Source: an uncultured Verrucomicrobiae bacterium (lineage in GTDB: Bacteria; Verrucomicrobiota; Verrucomicrobiia; Limisphaerales; AAA164-E04). From it: DNA of 64,000 nucleotides. Every line of letters begins with the position of its first letter. The first letter of the stretch is position 1. A program made the translations under genes and the position numbers. The stretch covers positions 1 to 64,000 of the forward strand of contig CALSPN010000008.1 of assembly GCA_943788245.1 (NCBI GenBank), in the 5' to 3' direction. Of the stretch, positions 38,201-47,880 are shown piece by piece. The notes below the pieces were generated by a model. The model was not told the origin of the DNA and made no database searches. It worked only from the letters and a program-made list of their open reading frames with translations.

Positions 38201-38394
38201 GACCATGGAACGTAAACGCTGAGAAATTTTGTTTCATATCCTCTAGGGAAAAGTTCCATTGGAAGTCCCAGGGCTGAGATCAATCCCACAACGATGATCG
38301 AAAGTAGCAGAACAAATACGGTTACCCTTCGATCCAGTGAAAATCTTGCCAGGCGGTTTGACATGGCTTTTGAATTTTCAATATTCGGTTTCAT
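35263..38394 (-). CDS. RND efflux pump inner-membrane subunit (HAE1/AcrB-like), three frameshifts
   Basis: Three overlapping frames join into 1042 residues if one base is removed at each of three points: the 7-base run 36993-36999, near 35799-35806, and the run 35783-35788. The result is a full RND transporter with the first helix (VFVLLLSIIVVGLISALGLPM), porter domains, GLVICVGLLVDNSVVVAENIY in TM4 and the repeated VNNGIVLVDYVNRL region. It uses proton-motive force to pump substrates from the periplasm. It begins four bases after the stop of the second RND gene and ends the operon adaptor-RND2-RND1. Two RND subunits behind one adaptor suggest a heteromeric pump like MdtBC. The frameshifts are probably sequence errors. 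Confidence 0.82.
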
Positions 38395-38398
38395 GGGG

Positions 38399-41300
38399 TC
38401 AGCTTGTTAAGGAAGTCATTTTGACCTTGCGATCAAGCAGGTGGTAAATGGTGGGCACCACGATCAAAGTCAGGATCGTGGAAGAAATTAGTCCAAAGAT
38501 AACAGCTATGGCCATCGGCGTGCGAATCTCAGCTCCGTCACCCAGTCCAATTGCCATTGGCAACAAGCCCAAGACAGTCGTTGCCGTTGTCATTAAAATA
38601 GGTCTAAGTCTTACAGAACAAGCCTTCAGAATGGCTTCCCTGGGAGCGATTCCTCTGGCTCGGAGGAGGTTCGTGTAATCAACCAGAACGATTGCGTTAT
38701 TCACAACAATCCCGACCAACATTATCAAGCCCAGAAAAACAACAATAGACAGACTGGTATGGGTTACGATCAAGCCCAACACCGAACCGACAAATGCCAG
38801 CGGGACTGCAAACATGATAATGAATGGCTGGATGAGTGATTCAAATTGTGAAGCCATGATCACATAAACCAAGAAGATACTCAGTCCCATTGCCAGCAAT
38901 AGACTGGTCTGGCTTCTTTGCCATTCTTCACTCTGGCCAGTAATGAAAAAGTTCATGTCAGCAGGCCATTTGATACTGGTGCTCAAAGTCTCGCTGATTG
39001 TTTTTACCGCTGTTCCAAGGGATGCGCCGCCTAGGTTAGCCTGAATCAGTGCCACCCGCTTTCCGTCTACGCGGCGAATTTCACTCGGGCCTTCGCCAAT
39101 CTGGTAGTCAGCAACTGCTCGCAATGGGATTGGCTGAGTTTCACCTGGATTGACAATGAGGTCGCCAATATCCTCAATTTCTTCACGATCCTGTTCACCT
39201 AATCGTGCAATGATAGGGATACGTCGATCTTTCATATTGAATCGTGTCGCCTCATTTCCTTTGATGAGATCGCGCACCAATTCAGCGACTTGGCCTATAT
39301 TTAGACCATATCGAGCCAAACGAGCGCGATCATATGTGATCTGGATTTCCGGGGCCCCGCTGCGTAAAGTCGTCTCTACATCGGCCAGTTCCGATAGGTC
39401 ACCAAGGGTTTGTTCCGCTTCACCTGAAATGGTTTTCAGTTGAGCAAGATCGTCTCCATGGATTTCAACACTGACAGGTTTGCGTGTGCTGAACAAGACC
39501 GGACGTGTCACACGGAATTTTAAGTCAGGCACATTTTCCAATAATTCGCGCACGTTCTTCATGACACGTTTTTCACTTTCAATGGGATTGTCCTCTGGAT
39601 TGATGAGGATCTTGAATCTGGCCGAATGCTCCCCTTCATCGGATCGCTTGATGTTTGCGATATCGTATCCGAAAGTAGTCAATACGGATTTGATTTCACT
39701 TTGCTCTTTCATCAGTCTTGACTCCACATTTGAAAGAACCCGAACCGTCTCCTCCAGTGGCGTTCCCACGGGAAGGTTCATTTCAAATGTGATTTCACTT
39801 TGATGTACTTCGGGCAGCAATTCTGTTTCCAGGGTCAACCCGATGAATATCGTTACAATCATAGCGCCGCACACCATGCCAATCACACTTGCCGGTCGGT
39901 CCAAGGCATACTCCAGCCATCTTGGGTATTTTTTGACGAGCCACTTAATCCCTGCCTGAGTCAAGACCAAAGGCCATTTCACAAGCATACTCCCAAACTT
40001 TCCAAGAATCGGAATGAGCCCCCTGATCAGAAATGAGGTAATATTGCCCACCGTGCCCGCAATGCATTTACCCAGAAATTCCATTGCTAATCCCAATAAG
40101 CATTTGATTAATGCATAAGGTAGAAGAATCCATTTCCACGAGGATCGCATCCAATCAACGTCACTTCTGAAACCTTGCCATGCATCCCATCTTTTCCAGC
40201 TCACGGTCGAAAGTTCTTTTTCCTCAATCTCAGGAATAGAGCGACTTGCAAGCATGGGAATGAAGTAAACGGCTACCATGAGAGACGCGAGTAGAGATAT
40301 GACGACCGCCATTCCCAGATCACCAAAAATCTGACCTGCTATACCTTCCACGAAAATCATGGGCAGGAAAACGGCGATCGAAGTGAGCGTGCTGGCTGTA
40401 ACCGCGCCTCGCACCTCACGCGCGCCTCGAATCGCTGCCTGCTTCAGATCGTCTCCTTCCTGAATGCAGCGATAGATTGATTCCAATACGACAATGGAAG
40501 AATCTACCAGCATACCTACTCCCAAGGCGAGTCCGCCAAGTGACATGATGTTGAGGGTGACCTCTGATAAGTTCAATGGAGCAAAAGTAATCAAGATACT
40601 TATTGGAATGCTCAAGGCTACAATGAGGGTGCTTTTAATATCTTTAAGAAACAGGAACAGGACAATGACGGCCAGCAGGCCACCTATGATGGCCGTCTGT
40701 CTGACTTCTCGAATACTGTTTTCGATGAAAATAGACCGATCCGCTACCACCTCCAGGCGCGCTCCTTCTTCTTTGAATAATCGAGCCGCCATGCGTTCTG
40801 GAAACATGAATGACATGGCAGGGTTCATCTTCATCATCATCTTCATGAACGGTGACAGCTCACCCTTCTCAATCTTTCCAACACTGCGACCGACAGCCTC
40901 TGAAACAGCCACGATATTGGCATCGGCTTCTTTGTATATATCGACCTGAACGCTTTCCTTTCCGTTGGTTCGTGTCAAGATTTCACGGTCTTTGTGAGAT
41001 CGGTAAACCTTTCCCAAATCTCGTATGCGTATTTCGCCTGTGGTATCTCGCCTGACGATTGTGTCCTCAATCTGACCTTGATCTACAAATTCATTCAGAG
41101 TGCGCACCATGTATTCAGTGCGTCCCTTCCTGAACCATTTCCTCCGGCCACATTGATATTTTCCTGTGACAATCGAGAAATGACTTCTCGAATGGAAAAT
41201 TCCTGTTCGCTTGAGGGCTTCTTGATCAAGCATGACATGGATTTCTTCTTCCAAACCCCCACGAACCCTGACCGCTGCCACCCCCGGTGATTGGTTCCAG

Positions 41301-41824
41301 TTCCCTCCGGATCTGAATTTCAGCCAGACGCCGCAAACGCCTGAGCCCAATCTCTCCCTCGTAGCGAACCCCCTCGCCAGAAAGGCTGAGTTCCATGATC
41401 GGGTCAAGCGATGGATCGAAATGTAAAATCAGAGGTTTTTTCCACTTCCTGAGGCAGGAACACTTGATCCAGTTTTTTCAAGCGTATCCTGAGCTGCCTG
41501 CGACATGTCGGTGCCCCAGATGAATTCGAGTGAAACGTCACTTACCCCTGCACGGCTGACACTGCTGATCTCATTCAGGCCATTGACAACCCCGAGAGCT
41601 TCTTCAACAGGTCGGCTCACTTCATTCTCTACTTCTTCCGGAGCAGCTCCAGAATACTCAGTCCTGACTGTGAGGGTGGGGTAATTGAGCTCTGGCATTA
41701 ACGTCACCGGCAGGCGTTTGAACGAGAAAAAGCCAAACACAACGGCGGCTATGAACACCATTAATACCGCAACAGGACGATCTGTTGTGAAATGCTTGAT
41801 TATTGTTGAGTCAGGCTGAGGCAT
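38399..41824 (-). CDS. RND efflux pump inner-membrane subunit (AcrB/CusA-like), six clustered frameshifts
   Basis: Most of the protein is one open frame of about 1000 residues. The 5' end is scrambled by six apparent one-base insertions within 360 bases: 41473-41478, 41436-41441, 41281-41285, 41196-41199, 41139-41141 and 41125-41127. Removing them gives 1139 residues with a normal porter-domain start (TTDRPVAVLMVFIAAVVFGF, TVRTEYSGAAPEEVENEV, then PGVAAVRVRGGLEEEI). VGIVVNNAIVLVDYTNLL marks the TM10-11 region. It starts at the ATG at 41824, eleven bases after the adaptor gene. The substrate is not predictable. Confidence 0.82.
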
Positions 41825-41835
41825 GTGCAATCGAT

Positions 41836-43047
41836 TCAATCCCTCGATGACTCTGAGTCAGATGTTTGAGGCAAAGTCACGGGAATTTCCTGATTTGGGT
41901 TTTCATCCGTATCACCCGGCAATTGAACCCTACTTCCATCCTTGAGCCCGGTTTGTCCTGCGATGACGATTTGATCCCCTTGTTTCAACAACGAAATGGG
42001 TTCGACATTTTCAGCGTCTTCCAACCCTGCATTGAGCAGGACCCTTTCGACCTCATTGTTTGCTTTAACGCGAAAAATAAACCGTTGTTCTCCGTCATAG
42101 AGAATTCCTTTTTTGGGGAGCAATAGCGCATCAGGTTTGGATGAAGTGATGATGGAGCCATCGACATACATGCCGGGTAGAAGCGGACCGACATCCTGAA
42201 AACCCACCGTTACTTTAATCATTCCCGATTTGGATTCGACAACAGGAGCAATTCTTGCAACGTAACCATTGAACACTTTCTCTGGAAACGCGGTGGATTC
42301 GATTCTCACCACCTGGTTTTCCTGGATCTTACTGAGGGCTTTTTCGGTGACATACAAACGTGCCACGATGGAGTCAAAATCGATCACGGTGAAAAGATCC
42401 TGACCAGCACTGACCTGATCACCTACCTTTACCATTCGTTGTGTGATTTTCCCATGGATAGGAGCATGAATTTGAGTGTAGCCAAGCTCCCTCTCAGCAT
42501 CCTGAAGGTTTAGTTCAAGCTGCTGAAGCTGAAACTTAGATTGACTGAAGACTTGATCACTGATGAGGTTCTGCGCATGCAGGGATTTCTGTCGCTCATA
42601 TTCCTCGCGTGATTCAAGAACTTGGTTCTTGGCCTTTGAAACCTGAATGGTCTGTATATCATCATCAAGTTGTAATAGCAAATCACCTGCTCTGACCTGA
42701 CTGCCTTCCTCAACAAGCAGACCCTTGACTCGGTTGGAGGTTCTCGCCAGCACATTGACTTCGCTTTCAGCCTCCAGATTGCTGGATGCTTTGAGAACGC
42801 TTTCGATCGGACCCAAACCCAAAATTGCAACTTCGACAGGAATGGTCGGTTTTTCCGAAGGATCGTTCTTCGTTTTATCTTTATCCCCGAAGCCCAGCTT
42901 TTCGCAAGAAATGCCCGATATGCAGAGAATCGCCAACATCAGGCAATGCACAGATTGCCTCAATGACCAATGACTCCCTCTGCTTTCTTTCAAGTAGTTT
43001 GTAGGTGGATGTGGTTGATAATTTGGATAATTCAATTGACCTGGCAT
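41836..43047 (-). CDS. RND periplasmic adaptor (membrane fusion) lipoprotein
   Basis: The 403-residue adaptor links an RND pump to an outer-membrane channel. An N-terminal signal with lipobox-like ISGISC (near residue 48) predicts a lipid-anchored periplasmic protein. The usual domains follow: barrel-sandwich/lipoyl half-motifs (NVLARTSNRVKGLLVEEGSQV and IHAPIHGKITQRMVKVGDQV), an alpha-hairpin (AKNQVLESREEYERQKSLHA), a beta-barrel and a membrane-proximal domain ending VIAGQTGLKDGSRVQL. It is the first gene of the efflux operon. No TolC-like channel gene is in the window. Confidence 0.9.
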   Translation of the reverse strand: MPGQLNYPNYQPHPPTNYLKESRGSHWSLRQSVHCLMLAILCISGISCEKLGFGDKDKTKNDPSEKPTIPVEVAILGLGPIESVLKASSNLEAESEVNVLARTSNRVKGLLVEEGSQVRAGDLLLQLDDDIQTIQVSKAKNQVLESREEYERQKSLHAQNLISDQVFSQSKFQLQQLELNLQDAERELGYTQIHAPIHGKITQRMVKVGDQVSAGQDLFTVIDFDSIVARLYVTEKALSKIQENQVVRIESTAFPEKVFNGYVARIAPVVESKSGMIKVTVGFQDVGPLLPGMYVDGSIITSSKPDALLLPKKGILYDGEQRFIFRVKANNEVERVLLNAGLEDAENVEPISLLKQGDQIVIAGQTGLKDGSRVQLPGDTDENPNQEIPVTLPQTSDSESSRD

Positions 43048-43263
43048 GAAAGCATTTAAGTTGTTCTGGGTAATCTTTCTTCGCGACTAAAGCCTACAAA
43101 TCATGATGTTGGAACTTGCTAGACAATGTGGCCCATTTCAAGTTGTTTTAACTAAGATGATGATTCGGTTGTCCATTTCTCAGCTGGATTATTACCTGCA
43201 AACGAAGCGTCAGACGAGTGTGCTGCACTAAATTCCAACCAGCAGTGCCTTTTCCTGACAAGA

Positions 43264-43298
43264 AGAAAAAACCGGATGCTTGGTAACAAGTATCCGGT
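43264..43298 (-). terminator. Rho-independent terminator of the rpsB-tsf operon
   Basis: On the minus strand CCGGAT-A-CTTG and CAAG-C-ATCCGG pair with one mismatch around a TTAC loop, followed by TTTTTT. It lies about 40 bases after the tsf stop. Confidence 0.9.
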
Positions 43299-43339
43299 GT
43301 GTTTCAAAATACTATCCCTAAATAGTGGGAATGCTCAGG

Positions 43340-44182
43340 CTACTCATCAGTTTCACCAACCTGGAAACGAAGGAATCGTCGGATAGAAATCTCGTCTCCG
43401 AGTTCTTTACTCGCCGATGCCACGTGTTCCTTGATTGAAATGTCCCCGTTCTGTTTCACGAAACCCTGATCAACCAGACAGATATTCTGGAAAAACTTTT
43501 CCATTTTTCCTTTCAGGATCTGCTCAACTGCTTGAGCAGGCTTGTCCTTGAACTGTTCAGCTGCGATTTCTTTTTCTTTAGCGATCAAATCGGGATCGAC
43601 ACTTTCGCGGCTGACACAGGTGGGGTTGGCAGCTGCAATTTGGAGCGTGATATCTTTGACCAAACTCTTGAATGCATCCTGACTGGTTGTCTCATCTTTG
43701 CCCGCTCCTACTTCTACCAAAACACCTACTTTGGCGCCGGTGTGAATGTAAGCGGCAACCATTCCGCTACCTTCAACTTCGAGTGTGGAGTGACGGCCGA
43801 TTTGGATATTTTCTCCCACTTTGGTGACTTGACTGGTTCGAATTGCTTCGAAGTCTGCCTGTGGTTCCTCAACGAGTGTTTTTTGCTACGCCACTGCAAA
43901 ACTCGCGGAAAGAATCGTTTTTTGCCACGAAATCAGTCTCGCAATTGACCTCAACCAAGAGACCCAGTTTGCCATCAGGTCGAATGTAGTGAGCGATGAC
44001 ACCTTCATTGGCGGCGCGTCCAGCTTTTTTAGCTGCGGTGGCGACACCTTTCTTGCGGAGTTCATCCACAGCGGCATCCAAAATCGCCATTAGTAGCGGT
44101 CAGTGCCTTTTTACAATCCATAAGTCCCGCGTTTGGTCATGCGGCGTAATTGGCCAACGAGAGCTGCGGTTATTTCTGCCAT
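43340..44182 (-). CDS. tsf: Elongation factor Ts (three apparent one-base insertions)
   Basis: EF-Ts recycles EF-Tu-GDP and is essential in most bacteria. The gene reads as broken pieces, but removing one base at each of 44126-44128, 44080-44083 and 43879-43884 restores 279 residues of normal EF-Ts. The repaired protein starts [19 protein letters not shown], then DCKKAL and AVDELRKKG, and the core TDFVAKN motif is present. The C-terminal half ([15 protein letters not shown]) is open. The start is the ATG at 44182. Because the gene is essential and follows rpsB as usual, the frameshifts are almost certainly sequence errors, and they calibrate the others in this window. Confidence 0.88.
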
Positions 44183-44259
44183 AAATATTCAGTTTCTATT
44201 CCAGATCGTTATGTTGATGCCATTTCCTGACCTGGAAGCCAGGGAATGGGAAAGAATGA

Positions 44260-45198
44260 TTATGCGGTTGGTGCGCCAGTTTCGTCCTTGGAAGCCTCGG
44301 GAGCCTCAGGTTCAACGGGAGCAGTGGTAGCTTCTGGTGCAACTGGTGCAACTGGTGCAGCTGGTGCAGCTGGTGCAACTGGAATTTCTGGCTCAACCGG
44401 TTCAGCAGCAGTAGCTTCTGACGGAGGAGGTGTCACAGGTGCGACAGCTGGGGTTTCTACCTCTGCTGTTTCCGTTGCTGCAGCTTTTTCAGTAGATTCA
44501 GCAGTGCTGGCCTGTCGTTCGCTTCGGCTGAGTTGAAGCTTTTCTTGGATCGCTGTGAGGATCACACGAATTGAGCGAATAGAATCGTCATTCCCTGGGA
44601 TTGGGTGTGTTGACAAGGTCGGGTCGCAGTTTGTATCTACAATGGCAACGATTGGAATATTCAATTTACGCGCTTCTGCCACCGCGTTGTGTTCACGTTT
44701 GAGGTCAATGATGAAAATGGCATCAGGGTATTTATCCAAGTGACGGATACCATCCAAATTGCGATGCATGCGGGATGCCTCACGGCGAAGCATGGATTGC
44801 TCTTTTTTGCCGTAATCGTTCAGAGTACCATCTTCCTCCATCTTCTCGATTTCCTGAAGACGTTTGAGAGACTTTTTGATGGTTTTGAGATTGGTCATCA
44901 TTCCGCCCAGCCAACGTTCAGTAACATAAGGTTGACCACAAGCGGTGGCTGCTTCCTTGGTCGCGGCCTGAGCCTGCTTCTTGGTTCCCACAAAAAGCAC
45001 CTTACCTCCCTTGGCCACAATCTTGGATAGAAAGTCGGTTGCTTCCTGCAAGAGAGTTGTGGTTTGGTTGAGATTGATAACGTGGATCCCGTTGCGTGCC
45101 TCAAAAATATAAGGCTTCATCTGAGGGTTCCAACGACGGGTTTGATGACCGAAATGGACACCAGCTTCCAATAATTCTTTAACGCCTAATTGACTCAC
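44260..45198 (-). CDS. rpsB: 30S ribosomal protein S2 with long Ala/Pro-rich C-terminal extension
   Basis: Residues 1 to about 230 are ordinary S2 ([69 protein letters not shown]). About 80 further residues form a low-complexity tail of Ala, Pro, Val, Glu and Thr, with [17 protein letters not shown] as its most regular part. The total of 312 residues is clearly longer than the usual 230-260. Such tails occur in some lineages and are probably disordered. The start codon is GTG with no Shine-Dalgarno sequence. It is first in the rpsB-tsf operon. Confidence 0.95.
   Translation of the reverse strand: MSQLGVKELLEAGVHFGHQTRRWNPQMKPYIFEARNGIHVINLNQTTTLLQEATDFLSKIVAKGGKVLFVGTKKQAQAATKEAATACGQPYVTERWLGGMMTNLKTIKKSLKRLQEIEKMEEDGTLNDYGKKEQSMLRREASRMHRNLDGIRHLDKYPDAIFIIDLKREHNAVAEARKLNIPIVAIVDTNCDPTLSTHPIPGNDDSIRSIRVILTAIQEKLQLSRSERQASTAESTEKAAATETAEVETPAVAPVTPPPSEATAAEPVEPEIPVAPAAPAAPVAPVAPEATTAPVEPEAPEASKDETGAPTA
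44335..44383. repeat. Tandem 9-base repeats in the rpsB tail
   Basis: Five or six copies of GCAACTGGT / GCAGCTGGT (plus strand) encode the repeated APV/APA units of the S2 tail. Copy number could vary by replication slippage. Confidence 0.8.
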
Positions 45199-45886
45199 TT
45201 TTTTATTTTTCCATTGGTTTCCGGTTCTTGGGTCAATTTCTGAGCCCGCACCGTCCCGCGGAACACGGGATTTGATTCGATGTGATTGTGGTCACCCAGA
45301 CGCACTCACGTCCTGGATTTTCCGACCGTTATCATCGTATTTCCTTATTTCGCATATCGTTTGAAAAGCGAAAAGAGCGGGAAAAGTAACAAAAATATCC
45401 TTTCTAGCAATGATTAATTGCAATTTTTCGCACTTCCGAAAGTCCTTATTCATGGACGAGTTTGCGCCATGGATGCTCATCGCGTCGGAGATGATGTCAT
45501 GAAATGATGGTGGAAAGTTGACTCTTCCCCAGGCCTTGACATCCTTCTTGTATCATTAGGACTTGTTTTGATGAGGGGATATTTTTCCTGTCTAGAGGAT
45601 TTTGACTGCCATACGTTAACTATTATTGCGTTGGTATTCGAAGTTGCTTTAGCCGTCTTCTCAAGCTCTTTTGCTGAGGGGTATTTTCGCAGCCTCTGCA
45701 CTTTTCCTTCCGAGGTGGCTATTGGTAGATTCGGTGAGCTATCTATCTTGAAGAGAGGGTTTAAAGTATGAATCCAAAGCGGCGGTGCTGGCTTTTTTTC
45801 CTTGCGTTCAGGGCTTTGAGCTAAATCAACGGATAAGTCTCAAAATAAGCTCGATTTAGAGCCTAGATGGGACAAAATCCTTCCTC
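45199..45886. other. Long intergenic region between divergent rpsB and the sulfatase gene
   Basis: About 690 bases. A hairpin TCCCG/CGGGA (45253-45270) lies 55 bases before the rpsB start and could be part of an S2-responsive leader. Short frames on both strands (for example 45477-45701 minus and 45568-45771 plus) overlap each other and match nothing I recognise. No RNA gene or mobile element is seen. Confidence 0.4.
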
Positions 45887-47347
45887 ATGAATTCACTTGG
45901 CAATTACCCAGTTAGGCATGGATCACCCTTAGTGTGCTCGCATAGTTTACACTGCATGTGGGTCAGCCTTCTCCTTGGAGCATTTTCCATTCTCATTGCT
46001 CAATCATCTCTCTCAGCTCGCGACCAACCGAATTTTGTCCTGATTTTTTGTGATGATCTCGGATATGGTGACCTGGGATCATACGGGCACCCAAGTATCC
46101 GGACGCCTAATCTCGACAAGATGGCTGCGGATGGAATGCGTTTGACGGATTTTTACTCTGCTGCCTCCGTTTGCACCCCAAGTCGGGCTGCCTTGTTAAC
46201 GGGGCGGTATCCGGTTCGGAGCGGTATGTGCAGCGACCGTCGCCGTGTTCTGTTTCCCGACTCTTCGGGTGGTTTACCGGAATCTGAGTGGACCATAGCT
46301 GAAGCTCTAAAGTTAGAGGGGTATGCTACGGCCGCGGTTGGTAAATGGCATTTGGGGCATCGGCACCAATATTTACCCACGGAACATGGATTTGATTCTT
46401 ATTATGGCATTCCATATTCCAACGATATGGACCGAGTTTCCACTGCCCCGAGAGGTGCTGCCAAGAGTTTGGAGCCGCACATCAATTGGTGGAACGTTCC
46501 TTTACTGAAAAACCAAAAAGTGGTCGAACAGCCCGTAGATCAAACAACCATCACTCGACGCTACACGCGTCAGGCCACTAAATTCATTGAATCCAATCGC
46601 GAGAATCCTTTTTTTCTCTATCTGGCTCATTCCATGCCGCACGTACCACTCTTTCGTTCCAAACAATTTGAAGGTCATAGCCTTCGGGGTTTATACGGAG
46701 ACGTGATCGAAGAAATTGATTGGAGTGTCGGACAAATTTTAAGCGCATTGACTGAGAATGGATTGGATAAAAACACATTGGTATTTTTTACAAGTGATAA
46801 TGGACCTTGGTTAACTCAAGGCCCTGCGGGTGGAACTGCTGGTCTCTTGCGCGAAGGCAAAGGCAGCACATGGGAAGGTGGCATGCGGGAACCTGCGATT
46901 GCCTGGTGGCCCGGTCAAATTCAGCCAGGTTCTGTGAGTAGCGAGCTTGCTGCCACCATTGACTTATTTCCCACTTTTTTGAGCCTTGCTGGTGGGAATC
47001 TCTTGGCAGGCCTTGAAATCGATGGCCATGACATGTCTCCTGTCTTATTTGAACACAGCCAGTCTGTCCGCCACCATTTTGCCTACTATCGTGGAACGCA
47101 GATATTTGCATTGCGGATGGGAGCTTTCAAAGCCCATTTCATGACCAAATCGGCCTATGGACGAGATCCAATCGAGACCCACGACCGACCTTTGATTTAT
47201 AACCTTCAAGCTGACCCTTCGGAAAGATTTGATCTAGGTGAATCGAGGCCCGAACTTGTTACGGCTTTTGAAAACTTGAAGGTTCATTACCTCAATGAAG
47301 TGGAAGTGGCACCTTCGCGACTTGAGTCACGCATGCCCAAGCAATAA
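45887..47347 (+). CDS. Exported arylsulfatase (type I, formylglycine-dependent)
   Basis: The 486-residue protein has a signal peptide (SLLLGAFSILIAQSSLSA) and then the sulfatase domain. NFVLIFCDDLGYGDLGSYG provides the first metal ligands. The CxPSR motif (SVCTPSRAALLTGRYPVRSGM) holds the Cys that is converted to formylglycine. VGKWHLGH, FFTSDNGPW and KGSTWEGGMREPAIAWWPG complete the active site. It should hydrolyse sulfate esters, probably from sulfated polysaccharides, in the periplasm or outside. Its activating formylglycine-generating enzyme is not in the window. It stands alone, with long non-coding flanks. Confidence 0.93.
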   Translation: MNSLGNYPVRHGSPLVCSHSLHCMWVSLLLGAFSILIAQSSLSARDQPNFVLIFCDDLGYGDLGSYGHPSIRTPNLDKMAADGMRLTDFYSAASVCTPSRAALLTGRYPVRSGMCSDRRRVLFPDSSGGLPESEWTIAEALKLEGYATAAVGKWHLGHRHQYLPTEHGFDSYYGIPYSNDMDRVSTAPRGAAKSLEPHINWWNVPLLKNQKVVEQPVDQTTITRRYTRQATKFIESNRENPFFLYLAHSMPHVPLFRSKQFEGHSLRGLYGDVIEEIDWSVGQILSALTENGLDKNTLVFFTSDNGPWLTQGPAGGTAGLLREGKGSTWEGGMREPAIAWWPGQIQPGSVSSELAATIDLFPTFLSLAGGNLLAGLEIDGHDMSPVLFEHSQSVRHHFAYYRGTQIFALRMGAFKAHFMTKSAYGRDPIETHDRPLIYNLQADPSERFDLGESRPELVTAFENLKVHYLNEVEVAPSRLESRMPKQ

Positions 47348-47606
47348 GGCTTTATTGGATTGGCTTTTAATTGCTTTCGGCATTCTCAAACAGGGATTAT
47401 TTTATCTGGCGCCCTCAAACAGCATCCATGATCTCCCTCTTGCGTATGCTTGCCATAACTTTGTTGAATACCCTTGCGCGAGGGATTTGACTCAGAGAAG
47501 GAAGACTTCGGGAAGTATTCATATTGATGGTTGTGCTGATCTGAATCACCACGGCCCTTCTTGGTGACGTATTTCACCGTTTGCAAACACTAGCGAGCGA
47601 GTTAAC
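47348..47606. other. Non-coding stretch after the sulfatase gene
   Basis: No gene is supported. A 66-codon minus-strand frame (47386-47586) has a strange composition, rich in His, Gln and Ser, and could be a decayed fragment, but I do not recognise it. Confidence 0.35.
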
Positions 47607-47660
47607 GGACACAAAACGCGACAGCGGAGCAACCAAGAAATCCGCTATCGCGCTGTGTCC
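47607..47660. repeat. Long imperfect inverted repeat
   Basis: GGACACAAAACGCGACAGCGGA (47607-47628, given here only as the arm) pairs with TCCGCTATCGCGCTGTGTCC (47641-47660) with a few mismatches and a 12-base loop. It is not followed by a T tract, so it is a poor terminator. It lies about 220 bases upstream of prfB. Confidence 0.7.
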
Positions 47661-47880
47661 ATTTGAGATTGTCCATCGTCTGCCTCACCAAAACGTCATT
47701 TTCATGGGGCATTCTTCAAGACAAAATCGAGAGTTTTGTCGGGATGAACCGACTAACTAACGGTCTCTCCAATAAACTAAACGTAGGAAGTGGCCTTAAC
47801 GTGTCATTTTTTTTTCAGAAAAATCCATTTTTTGTCTTTTCACTCGTCAATAAACCCCTGTTTGCATAGAGTATTTGAAT

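Noticed and set aside
45477-45771. Overlapping short frames on both strands between rpsB and the sulfatase
   Set aside because: They overlap each other, lack RBS and family signals, and look like chance openings.
47386-47586. 66-codon minus-strand frame after the sulfatase
   Set aside because: Odd composition, no family resemblance and no start context; probably chance or an unrecognisable remnant.
47601-47670. Integron attC-like site suggested by GTTAAC next to a hairpin
   Set aside because: The flanks do not continue the pairing with a matching core site at the other end, and no integrase or cassette array is present.
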